Shown here: positions 1-6,760 of the stretch, one piece after another
How the letters are laid out: every line of letters begins with the position of its first letter
Numbering within the stretch: the stretch's first letter is position 1
Assembly (NCBI GenBank): GCA_017529165.1
Contig: JAFXNY010000171.1
Span: 1 to 8,079 of the forward strand
Length of the DNA: 8,079 nucleotides
DNA from: Clostridia bacterium
GTDB lineage: Bacteria; Bacillota_A; Clostridia; Oscillospirales; Acutalibacteraceae
Reading direction: 5' to 3'
The notes under the pieces: model-generated
What the model was told of the DNA's origin: nothing
The model's database searches: none
The model's input: only the letters and a program-made list of their open reading frames with translations
Position numbers and translations under genes: made by a program

Positions 1-256
1 ATGCTATAGGCTCCATAACAAGAATCGGTATATCACCGTTATATTTGCGGATATCAAGAGCCTCTTCAAGAGATGATACCGCTAAATAGTTTATTCCGGC
101 CTTAATCATAGCATTAACGCTGTAAATACCGGCGCCGTAAGCATTTGCCTTTACAACACCGAAATAATACCTGTAATCACCGTATGTTTTTTTAATCTGC
201 CCTATGTTATATTTAAGAGCTTCGAGGTCCACTTCAAGGTATGTTTTTCTGAACAT
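1..256 (-). CDS. alr: Alanine racemase-family protein, N-terminal part (runs off left edge)
   Basis: Only the first 85 codons are present. The family interconverts L- and D-alanine with pyridoxal phosphate (PLP), supplying D-Ala for peptidoglycan in the cytoplasm. The translation shows the start of the fold-type III TIM barrel: a short beta strand (TYLEVDLEALKYNI, residues 5-18) and then VVKANAYGAG at 34-43, where K36 is the expected PLP-binding lysine. The usual family form is VKAxAYGHG, so the His after YG is Ala here. Residues 58-70 (YLAVSSLEEALDI) fit the next strand and helix. The start at 256 is supported by GGGAGG (plus-strand 262-267) six bases upstream and by a perfect promoter. The gene is divergent from rlmB. 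Another fold-III amino-acid racemase, or the racemase domain of a larger protein, cannot be excluded because most of the gene lies outside the window. Confidence 0.82.
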   Translation of the reverse strand, partial: MFRKTYLEVDLEALKYNIGQIKKTYGDYRYYFGVVKANAYGAGIYSVNAMIKAGINYLAVSSLEEALDIRKYNGDIPILVMEPIA

Positions 257-292
257 TAAAGCCTCCCGAGTAACATATTATTCCAATATATA

Positions 293-321
293 ATTATAGT
301 ATTTGCTAATACTTTTGTCAA
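293..321 (-). promoter_or_regulatory. Perfect-consensus sigma-A promoter for the racemase gene
   Basis: Read on the minus strand, TTGACA (plus 316-321) is followed by a 17-bp spacer and TATAAT (plus 293-298). Both hexamers match the consensus exactly at the optimal spacing. The predicted transcript start near 286 leaves a leader of about 30 nt before the ATG at 256, containing the GGGAGG ribosome site. A promoter this strong on a cell-wall gene is often held down by a repressor, and the spacer contains an inverted repeat. Confidence 0.85.
298..313. promoter_or_regulatory. Inverted repeat inside the racemase promoter spacer (possible operator)
   Basis: AGTATT-TGCT-AATACT is a perfect 6-bp inverted repeat with a 4-bp centre. 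It lies almost exactly between the -10 and -35 elements of the racemase promoter, where a bound repressor would block RNA polymerase. Short AT-rich repeats like this also arise by chance, so position is the main support. No cognate regulator is visible. Confidence 0.35.
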
Positions 322-358
322 TAGACCACAATATAATGTATTTTTTCATATTTTACTC

Positions 359-387
359 TTTATTTTTTGGAGTTATTGTGATATAAT
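359..387 (+). promoter_or_regulatory. Extended -10 promoter for the rlmB operon
   Basis: A perfect TATAAT at 382-387 is preceded by TG at 379-380, giving an extended -10 (TGnTATAAT). The hexamer 17 bp upstream (359-364, TTTATT) matches the -35 consensus at only 3 of 6 positions, which extended -10 promoters tolerate. The predicted start near 394 leaves a leader of about 24 nt with AGGGTGA at 406-412 as the ribosome site. No other good promoter appears before metG or tatD, so this one probably drives the whole four-gene operon. Confidence 0.6.
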
Positions 388-417
388 TTTATTAAGTTTA
401 TATATAGGGTGAAATAA

Positions 418-1167
418 ATGCTTGAAAACGGCGAGAAACAAAGCAATATAATATGCGGCAGAAACCCTGTTCTTGAAGCACTCCGTTCAGGCAGGGAGAT
501 TGATAGACTACTTATAGCCCACGGCGCAAACAGCGGCAGTATTAAAGAAATAGTTGCCAAATGCTCTAAAAAAGGCATTCTTATAAAGGAAGTAAGCCCA
601 CAAAAGTTAGATTTCTATTGTGGTGGGGCAAATCATCAGGGAGTGGCAATAACCTTTGCTTTCAGAGATTATTCTTCAATTTCGGATATACTTAAGGTTG
701 CAAAAGAAAAAGGCGAAGACCCCTTTATAATGATTTGTGATGAAATAGAAGACCCTCACAACTTAGGGGCAATTATCCGCACGGCGGAGGTTTGCGGAGT
801 TCACGGCATCATAATTCCAAAAAGGCGCTCGGCGTCGCTTAATGCAACCGTTGCAAAAACGAGTGCCGGCGCACTCGAATATATGAGAGTGGCGCGTGTT
901 ACAAACATATCCGCCGCTATTGATGAATTAAAGCAAAACGGCGTTTGGGTCTTCGGTGCGGATATGGACGGTGAAGATTATAACCTTACTGATTACCGTG
1001 TTCCCTGTGCACTGGTTATCGGCAACGAGGGCAAGGGGATAGGACCGCTCGTCGCAAAAAAATGCGATAAGATAATAAGCCTGCCAATGCGTGGCAAAAT
1101 CAATTCGCTTAACGCCTCTGTTGCCGCAGGTGTTTTAATGTACAAGATTATGGAACGCAGGAATTAA
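418..1167 (+). CDS. rlmB: 23S rRNA (guanosine-2'-O-)-methyltransferase, RlmB/TrmH (SpoU) family
   Basis: This 249-residue protein has the usual RlmB length. It is predicted to transfer a methyl group from S-adenosylmethionine to the 2'-OH of a ribose in RNA; RlmB proteins modify 23S rRNA. The N-terminal substrate-binding domain (about 10-85) opens with the family-typical GRNPVLEALRSG. The C-terminal SPOUT trefoil-knot domain (about 103-247) shows all three motifs: NLGAIIRTAE at 115-124 with R121, VIGNEGKGIGP at 200-210 with N203, E204 and G205, and SLPMRGKINSLNASVAAGV at 221-239. These form the knotted cofactor pocket. AGGGTGA at 406-412 supports the ATG at 418. It is the first gene of the operon, 18 nt ahead of the next. 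Family-level TrmH proteins also modify tRNA, so the exact RNA substrate is inferred. Confidence 0.93.
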   Translation: MLENGEKQSNIICGRNPVLEALRSGREIDRLLIAHGANSGSIKEIVAKCSKKGILIKEVSPQKLDFYCGGANHQGVAITFAFRDYSSISDILKVAKEKGEDPFIMICDEIEDPHNLGAIIRTAEVCGVHGIIIPKRRSASLNATVAKTSAGALEYMRVARVTNISAAIDELKQNGVWVFGADMDGEDYNLTDYRVPCALVIGNEGKGIGPLVAKKCDKIISLPMRGKINSLNASVAAGVLMYKIMERRN

Positions 1168-1185
1168 AAAATTGGGGTATACAAT

Positions 1186-3852
1186 ATGGCAAGAAAATCA
1201 AAGCATTCAGACAATGATTATATAATTGACTATAACGATCCTTCTTTCTTTGACGGCGAAACTGTTCTTGAAGAGAGAAATGAGAGCATTTTATCGGAGT
1301 TCGGCAAAGGTGTAAACAGTAAGCCCGTAACAGTTCTGCCAAAAAAATCAAACGAAAATAAGTCTAAAAGTCCTCTTGAGGCTCTAAAGGCAAATCTGCC
1401 GTCAAAGGCTGTGGAGGAGCAAGAAAGCAATAAAACATCAGAAACTTTTGAACAAAATATTGCCGAAGAAGAGCCGGCACCTGCCGAAAAGCCAACTGAG
1501 AGCGAGCAAGAAATGTCTCTGCTCGAAAAATTAAAGAGATATACTACCGATGAAACCGGCCATGATGTTGCAGAGGATGAGTCGCCGTTATATCGGCTCG
1601 AAAGCGTAGCGCAGATAATAAAGAATAACAGCAGTTCGCTTTTAGGTAAGCTTTCGGAAAAATATGATGTAACGGTTGATACTCTCGGAAAACCCACAAA
1701 TGACGATTATCTTCTTAAAGGCTTTGAAGATGAAGTGGAAGAAACTAAGGAAGAAGAAACCGAACCGTCAGAAAAGTCCGAGCCAAAACCCACCCCTACA
1801 CCTGCATTTGAAAAAATGGCCGATGATTCCAAAAAGAGATTTGAAAAGAATATTTTTGATGAGCTTTTCCCAAAGGAAAACATTGAAGAGCAAAGTGCGT
1901 CTGATACTGTACCCGATATATCCGATATTGATAATTCCGGCACAGAAAACGAGTCGGAAAATACCGAAACACGCTTTGATACGGCAACCATTCGCTTTAC
2001 ACCGATAGTCGATAAAAAAGGTAATACAGGGCGGATAAACATTAGCAGTTCAACAAGGGCTATTGATATAAGCCAAGAGCTCACAAGTGCAGAGAATGCA
2101 ACCGAAGAAGCGGATAAGACAGCTCTAGAAGTCAGCGATTTCGATTTGTTTATACCAAAGGATGAAGTAACTGACATTGCCGCCCAAAAAGCAGTTGCTA
2201 AAAAGCTGGCGCACAAAAGAAGGCATTACTTTTTATCCGGTGCAATATGCTCTGTGTGCGTTTTTGTTCTGTTTCTGTTCTTAATACCTGTTTTGGCAGA
2301 TAAGATTATAAGCTCAACCGGCGGCGCAATGGCATTTTGCAGTGCTATACTTTTTATAACGATTATTGCCAACGCCGATATGTTCAAAGATTTGGTAAAT
2401 CTTTTTAAGTGTCGTGCGGGGCATGACAGTCTTTTATCTCTTTGTGCTATCTTAGGTGTACCCCTTTGCATTTTTTCCTCAATCAGTGGAGAAAATATCT
2501 ATCATATAATTTTACTTACGGCAATTTTAATGCTTACACGCTCAATTTGTTCTTTTTTACACATCTCGACAATGCTTTCAAATCTACGCCAGACAAAAGG
2601 TAAAGCTAAAAAAAATGCCGTATCGTTTATCAAAGATAATTCAACAGCTGTTGCAATGGCAAAAGATTCTATAGAAGGCGATGTTTTAATAGCGGCACCG
2701 AGAAAAACCGATTTTATAACTGATTTTATGAAGTTTTCGCTCTTTAAGCAAAAGCTTTCAGGCAAGATAACGGTTATGTTTATAGTAACTGTTATTCTCT
2801 CGGCGTTAGGTGCGGCAATGTCTTATTTTTATTATAAAGACACTTTTTCCGTACTATATTCTGCGGCAATAGCTTCTATAATAGCGGCAATGCCTACAGT
2901 TTGCTTTATAGACATTTTGCCTCTGTTTTCAGCCGCAAAAAAGCTTAACCGAAACGGCGCTATGATAACCGGAACCTACGGCGCCGATATAATCGAGCTT
3001 TCAAATGCCGCAGTTGTAAAGACGAAGGATATATTCCCTGCCGGCAGTATAGTGCTTAAAAGCCTTAAGGTGCTCTCAAACAACAACATTGATAAAACAA
3101 TAGTAAATGCGGCGGCGCTCACCGAAGAAATAGGCAGTCCGTTAGCGCCGATATTCAATAAAATTGCCGGAACAAACACATCTTATAAAAAACCCGATTC
3201 CGATACAATTAAGTATGAGGAGAGACTTGGCGTCTCCGGTTGGGTTGATAATGAGCTTTTGTTCATCGGCAACAGAACGCTACTCGAGGCGCACGGAATA
3301 GAGGCCCCCAATATTGAAGTGGATAAAAAAATACTTAAAAGCGGCTGCTTCCCTGTTTATGTGGCAACCGCAAACGCCGCTTGTGCGCTTATAATTGTTC
3401 AGTATGTTGTCCGCTCGGATATACAAAAGCTTTTGCGAAAAATATCAAAGCTCGGAATTACCATGCTTTTTGATAATTGCGACCCCAATGTAAACGAAAA
3501 TATGATTTGCGATTATTTCGGACTTTATGAAGACAGCGTTAAAATAATGACGAATGTGGGCACTTATATGTGTAAAAACGCCACAGCCGATACAAATATG
3601 ATTTCCGCACCGGCAAGCTTTAAGGGCAACTCACTATCACTTCTTAAAATTATGAGCTGTGCCTCGGGTATCCGTATTTCAAATAAGATTTTATCAATTT
3701 ACTATATACTTGCCTCAATTTTAGGCGTTTGGTATTTTGCTTTTACATCCTTTGCAGTATCTGGCGGTTTGTTATCGGGGGCTTCTATACTGCTATTTGA
3801 AATGTTGGCGACAGTTATAGGCTTAATTGCATTTTTAATTAAAAAACCGTAA
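1186..3852 (+). CDS. Degenerate P1B-type ATPase-like membrane protein with acidic N-terminal extension; function unknown
   Basis: The protein has 888 residues, with a GGGGT ribosome site at 1174-1178. Residues 1-345 are Glu/Asp/Lys/Ser-rich and probably disordered, with short less-biased blocks at 111-168 and 266-298. Eight hydrophobic segments follow near 348-371, 380-397, 414-435, 438-458, 527-548, 554-577, 836-856 and 859-884, in the 2+2+2+2 order of P1B ATPases. The 460-526 loop keeps an actuator-like GDVLIA (498-503) but has no TGE. The M4 metal motif CPx reads MPT (569-571). The phosphorylation motif DKTGT aligns with VKTKD (611-615), so the acceptor Asp is Val. The nucleotide-site HP is SP (651-652), though GxxG and IGN remain (682-696). 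TGDN reads NCDP (764-767), and GDGxNDxP is absent. Residues 600-700 still resemble the P/N domains. It is probably catalytically dead but is an intact frame between co-transcribed genes. Pumping activity is not supported; a sensor or scaffold role is speculation. Confidence 0.85.
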   Translation: MARKSKHSDNDYIIDYNDPSFFDGETVLEERNESILSEFGKGVNSKPVTVLPKKSNENKSKSPLEALKANLPSKAVEEQESNKTSETFEQNIAEEEPAPAEKPTESEQEMSLLEKLKRYTTDETGHDVAEDESPLYRLESVAQIIKNNSSSLLGKLSEKYDVTVDTLGKPTNDDYLLKGFEDEVEETKEEETEPSEKSEPKPTPTPAFEKMADDSKKRFEKNIFDELFPKENIEEQSASDTVPDISDIDNSGTENESENTETRFDTATIRFTPIVDKKGNTGRINISSSTRAIDISQELTSAENATEEADKTALEVSDFDLFIPKDEVTDIAAQKAVAKKLAHKRRHYFLSGAICSVCVFVLFLFLIPVLADKIISSTGGAMAFCSAILFITIIANADMFKDLVNLFKCRAGHDSLLSLCAILGVPLCIFSSISGENIYHIILLTAILMLTRSICSFLHISTMLSNLRQTKGKAKKNAVSFIKDNSTAVAMAKDSIEGDVLIAAPRKTDFITDFMKFSLFKQKLSGKITVMFIVTVILSALGAAMSYFYYKDTFSVLYSAAIASIIAAMPTVCFIDILPLFSAAKKLNRNGAMITGTYGADIIELSNAAVVKTKDIFPAGSIVLKSLKVLSNNNIDKTIVNAAALTEEIGSPLAPIFNKIAGTNTSYKKPDSDTIKYEERLGVSGWVDNELLFIGNRTLLEAHGIEAPNIEVDKKILKSGCFPVYVATANAACALIIVQYVVRSDIQKLLRKISKLGITMLFDNCDPNVNENMICDYFGLYEDSVKIMTNVGTYMCKNATADTNMISAPASFKGNSLSLLKIMSCASGIRISNKILSIYYILASILGVWYFAFTSFAVSGGLLSGASILLFEMLATVIGLIAFLIKKP

Positions 3853-3868
3853 AAAGAGGTTCAATAAT

Positions 3869-5782
3869 ATGTCAGAAAAGAAAAAGTTTTATATTACTAC
3901 GGCTATAGCCTACACCTCAAGAAAGCCGCATATAGGCAACGCTTATGATATTGTGCTTGCCGATATGATAGCACGCTATAAAAGACAGCAGGGCTTTGAT
4001 GTTTTCTTTATGACCGGCTCTGATGAACACGGCCAGAAAATAGAAGAATACGCCAATAAAGCCGGCATATCGCCTAAAGAGTATGTGGATAATGTATCGG
4101 GTGAAATTAAAAAGGTTTGGAATAGTCTTAATACCTCTTACGATAAGTTTATAAGAACTACTGATGAAGACCACGAAAAGGCCGTTCAGCATATTTTTGA
4201 AAAACTATATAAGCAGGGCGATATTTACAAAGGCGCATACGAGGGTAAATACTGCGTGCCCTGCGAATCATTCTTTACCGCTTCACAGCTTAAAGACGGT
4301 AAATGCCCCGATTGCGGAAGAGAAGTAATTGATTCAAAAGAAGAGGCTTACTTTTTAAAGCTTTCAAAATATCAGGAAAGACTTGAAAAATATTTTGAAG
4401 AAAACCCCGATTTTATTAAGCCTGAGTCTCGCAAAAACGAGATGATAAACAACTTTATAAAACCCGGTCTTGCCGATTTGTGCGTTTCTCGCTCAAGCTT
4501 TAAGTGGGGCATACCGGTAACATTTGATAGCGACCATGTAATCTATGTTTGGATAGATGCTCTTTCAAACTATATAACCGGTATCGGGTATGATACAAAC
4601 GGAAATGCAAGTGAGCAGTATAAAAAGCTTTGGCCTGCCGATTTGCATGTAATAGGTAAGGATATTGTGCGTTTCCATACTATATATTGGCCGATAATTC
4701 TTATGGCGCTCGGAGAGCCGTTACCACGCCAGGTTTTAGGTCACCCGTGGGTGTTAGTGGGTGAAGACAAAATGTCCAAATCAAAGGGCAATGTGATTTA
4801 TGCGGACGAATTAGCCGAAATGTTCGGTGCGGACGCTGTAAGGTACTATCTCCTTTCAGAAATGCCCTTTACGCAGGACGGCACTATAACCTATGAATCT
4901 TTTATAAATAAGTACAACACCGACCTTGCAAATACGCTCGGCAATCTTGTAAACCGCAGTATTGCGATGACCGGTAAATACTTTGGCGGCACTGTGGACT
5001 GCCTTGGTAAAAGCGATTTAATAGACGATGAATTAAAAGCATTCGCCAGTGAGACCATAAAAAAATACACCGAAGCTATGGAAACGTACCATAACGCCGA
5101 TGCAGTAGGAGCGTTAATTGCGCTTGCAAAGCGCTCTAATAAGTACATTGACGAAACAACGCCTTGGGCGCTCAGTAAGGATGAAAGCAATAAAGACCGC
5201 CTTAAAGCCGTTCTTTACAATCTGCTTGAGTGTATAAGGCTTATAGGAAATGCAATCTATCCTGTAATGCCCGAATGCTCTGATAGAATAAAAGCGTTAC
5301 TCGGCACAGACGAGCAGTCGCTAACATTCGGTGCAGTTAAAACCTATAATGTAGGCGAGGCAAAACCGCTTTTCGCACGCATTGATACTGAAAAGGTGCT
5401 CGCAGAAATCGCCGAGAAGCAAAAGGAAACTGCACCGGCAGAGAATACAGTAAAGCTTGATGAGATTTCGATTGAAGACTTCGCTAAAATAGAACTTCGT
5501 GCGGCGAAGGTTACCGCCTGTGAGCCTATACCGAAAGCCAAAAAGCTACTTAAACTCACACTTGATGACGGAAGCGGTACACCGAGAACAGTAGCCTCCG
5601 GCATATCGGCATTTTATACTCCGGAGGACCTTATCGGCAAAACAGTTATAGTTGTAGCCAACCTAAAGCCTGCCAAGCTTTGCGGAGTTGAATCGAACGG
5701 CATGATATTAGCGGCTGACAGTGACGGAAAAATAAAAGTTGTCTTTTTAGACGATGTTAAACCCGGCAGTAAAATAAGATGA
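3869..5782 (+). CDS. metG: Methionyl-tRNA synthetase with C-terminal tRNA-binding domain
   Basis: This 637-residue class I synthetase charges tRNA-Met with methionine in the cytoplasm using ATP. The HIGH-type signature is KPHIGN at 19-24, and KMSKS is intact at 301-305 (the ATP-binding loop). A single zinc knuckle in the connective-peptide region uses C129, C132, C146 and C149 (CVPC...CPDC). Other family blocks are MTGSDEHGQKIEEYA at 48-62, YVWIDALSNYITG at 226-238 and HVIGKDIVRFHTIYWP at 260-275. The helical anticodon-binding domain occupies about 345-510. A Trbp111/EMAPII-like OB-fold tRNA-binding domain fills about 535-637 (FAKIELRAAKV to the C-terminus) and usually drives dimerisation. 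AGAGG at 3855-3859 supports the ATG. The gene starts 16 nt after the P-type-like gene, and its TGA overlaps the tatD start. No T-box leader precedes it. Confidence 0.97.
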   Translation: MSEKKKFYITTAIAYTSRKPHIGNAYDIVLADMIARYKRQQGFDVFFMTGSDEHGQKIEEYANKAGISPKEYVDNVSGEIKKVWNSLNTSYDKFIRTTDEDHEKAVQHIFEKLYKQGDIYKGAYEGKYCVPCESFFTASQLKDGKCPDCGREVIDSKEEAYFLKLSKYQERLEKYFEENPDFIKPESRKNEMINNFIKPGLADLCVSRSSFKWGIPVTFDSDHVIYVWIDALSNYITGIGYDTNGNASEQYKKLWPADLHVIGKDIVRFHTIYWPIILMALGEPLPRQVLGHPWVLVGEDKMSKSKGNVIYADELAEMFGADAVRYYLLSEMPFTQDGTITYESFINKYNTDLANTLGNLVNRSIAMTGKYFGGTVDCLGKSDLIDDELKAFASETIKKYTEAMETYHNADAVGALIALAKRSNKYIDETTPWALSKDESNKDRLKAVLYNLLECIRLIGNAIYPVMPECSDRIKALLGTDEQSLTFGAVKTYNVGEAKPLFARIDTEKVLAEIAEKQKETAPAENTVKLDEISIEDFAKIELRAAKVTACEPIPKAKKLLKLTLDDGSGTPRTVASGISAFYTPEDLIGKTVIVVANLKPAKLCGVESNGMILAADSDGKIKVVFLDDVKPGSKIR

Positions 5783-6564
5783 TATATCCGGACGAATGTA
5801 AAATACAGGAAAACCTTATTTTTGATACCCACTCGCATTATGACGACAGTAGGTTTGACGGTCTTCGTGACAAGCTACTAAGTGAAATGCACAACAGTGG
5901 CGTTGCAAATATTATCACCTGTGCAGTTGACGGTTTTTCAGCCAAAAAGGCACTCTCGCTTGCAGAAAAATATAATTTTATTTATGCTGCAGTTGGCATT
6001 CACCCTGAAAATCTTAAAAGCAAAACTACTATAGATGAAATAAAACGGCTCTCTGCGCACAAAAAATGCGTGGCGATTGGCGAAATAGGGCTCGATTATT
6101 ATTACACTCAAGATAACAACGAGGAACAAAAGCAGGTTTTTGAAAACCAGGTGATGCTTGCCAACGAATTAAAGCTACCTGTTATAGTTCACGACAGGGA
6201 AGCTCACGCAGATACACTCAAAATACTAAAAAAGCACAAGCCTAAAGGTGTTTTGCATTGCTTTTCGGGCAGTGCTGAAATGGCAAAAGAAATAATTAAA
6301 ATAGGTATGTATATCGGTGTTGGCGGAACGATTACATTCAAAAATGCACGGAAACTTCCGGATGTTATAAGGGAGGTACCGAGAGACCGTATTTTACTTG
6401 AAACCGACTGCCCTTACCTTTGCCCGGAGCCATACAGAGGCAAGCTTTGCCACTCGGGTTATATCACGCTCACAGCTGAAAGGATTGCGGAAATCTTGGG
6501 AACGGACCGTGACAGCATATTAAGGAAAACATGCGAAAACGCAAGAAAATTATTATCCCTTTAG
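5779..6564 (+). CDS. tatD: TatD family metal-dependent hydrolase/deoxyribonuclease
   Basis: The 261-residue protein is a TIM-barrel amidohydrolase-superfamily nuclease; TatD proteins are Mg-dependent DNases with 3'-5' exonuclease activity linked to DNA quality control. The metal ligands are visible: H18 and H20 in DTHSHYDD, E102 in GEIGLDYY, H138 in PVIVHDREA, H160 in VLHCFSG and D210 in LLETDCPYL. The PYRGK signature is at 218-222. The ATG overlaps the metG stop as ATGA, a typical translational-coupling arrangement, with no strong ribosome site of its own. This start gives about 12 residues before the LIFDTH strand, longer than many family members, but there is no later in-frame ATG before the essential DTHSH. 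The metG-tatD pair is a common Firmicutes gene order. Physiological substrate is not shown by sequence. Confidence 0.93.
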   Translation: MIYPDECKIQENLIFDTHSHYDDSRFDGLRDKLLSEMHNSGVANIITCAVDGFSAKKALSLAEKYNFIYAAVGIHPENLKSKTTIDEIKRLSAHKKCVAIGEIGLDYYYTQDNNEEQKQVFENQVMLANELKLPVIVHDREAHADTLKILKKHKPKGVLHCFSGSAEMAKEIIKIGMYIGVGGTITFKNARKLPDVIREVPRDRILLETDCPYLCPEPYRGKLCHSGYITLTAERIAEILGTDRDSILRKTCENARKLLSL

Positions 6565-6567
6565 AAT

Positions 6568-6615
6568 ATTACCCCGCTTTTTACAGATAATACCTGTGAA
6601 AGCGGGGTGATTTTT
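6568..6615 (+). terminator. Hairpin plus T-run after tatD (intrinsic terminator, possibly leaky)
   Basis: ACCCCGCTTT (6571-6580) pairs perfectly with AAAGCGGGGT (6599-6608). A nested ACAG/CTGT pair (6583-6586 with 6594-6597) adds structure in the loop. The base extends through a U-G wobble and two A-U pairs (6568-6570 with 6609-6611), running directly into TTTT (6612-6615). It sits 3 nt after the tatD stop, as expected for the operon's terminator. The 3' arm also contains GGGGTGA, the apparent ribosome site of a small ORF starting at 6616, so it could also gate translation. Confidence 0.75.
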
Positions 6616-6714
6616 GTGGAGGATAAGAACAAGAAGAACAATTCTTCGAACAAAAATGACAGCAACGAGACCAATAAGGAAACAAGCAAGAAATCAGACA
6701 TAAACTGCGACTAA
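6616..6714 (+). CDS. Possible small hydrophilic protein (32 aa), uncharacterised
   Basis: A GTG start at 6616 follows GGGGTGA (6604-6610) at a 5-nt spacing and opens a 32-codon frame ending in tandem stops TAA TAG. The product is extremely hydrophilic, dominated by Asn, Lys, Ser, Asp, Glu and Thr, with one hydrophobic residue (Ile) after the start and ending DINCD. About two thirds of third positions are G or C, which is higher than expected from the AT-rich intergenic setting. It sits between two hairpins and has no promoter of its own, so expression would need readthrough of the first hairpin. I do not recognise the family. The reading is uncertain: low-complexity short frames can arise by chance, but the ribosome site, stop pair and placement make it worth keeping. 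Confidence 0.45.
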   Translation: MEDKNKKNNSSNKNDSNETNKETSKKSDINCD

Positions 6715-6721
6715 TAGGTAA

Positions 6722-6756
6722 AAGAATACCGCCGGTAAATTGCCGGCGGTATTCTT
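6722..6756. terminator. Strong bidirectional hairpin terminator between convergent genes
   Basis: AAGAATACCGCCGG (6722-6735) and CCGGCGGTATTCTT (6743-6756) form a perfect 14-bp stem with a 7-nt loop. On the minus strand the stem lies 4 nt after the stop of the DtxR-type regulator and ends in a T-rich stretch (TTCTTTTA), so it most clearly terminates that gene. On the plus strand it would stop transcripts escaping the tatD operon, with the U-rich arm ATTCTTCTATT. Confidence 0.88.
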
Positions 6757-6760
6757 CTAT

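Noticed and set aside
1230..2216. Long antisense open frames of about 155 and 169 codons on the minus strand
   Set aside because: They lie opposite the acidic, low-complexity part of the 888-residue gene, give Ser/Phe-rich products typical of the complement of Glu/Lys-rich coding DNA, and show no recognisable domain.
1186..3852. Annotation as an active copper/heavy-metal-exporting P-type ATPase
   Set aside because: The phosphorylated Asp, CPx motif, TGE, HP and GDGxNDxP are all substituted or missing, so the transport cycle cannot run by the known mechanism.
3853..3868. T-box or methionine riboswitch in front of metG
   Set aside because: Only 16 nt separate metG from the preceding gene, and they hold just a ribosome site.
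6616..6714. Small acid-soluble spore protein identity for the 32-residue ORF
   Set aside because: It is small and hydrophilic, but I see no family-specific motif of any SASP type, so no name was assigned.
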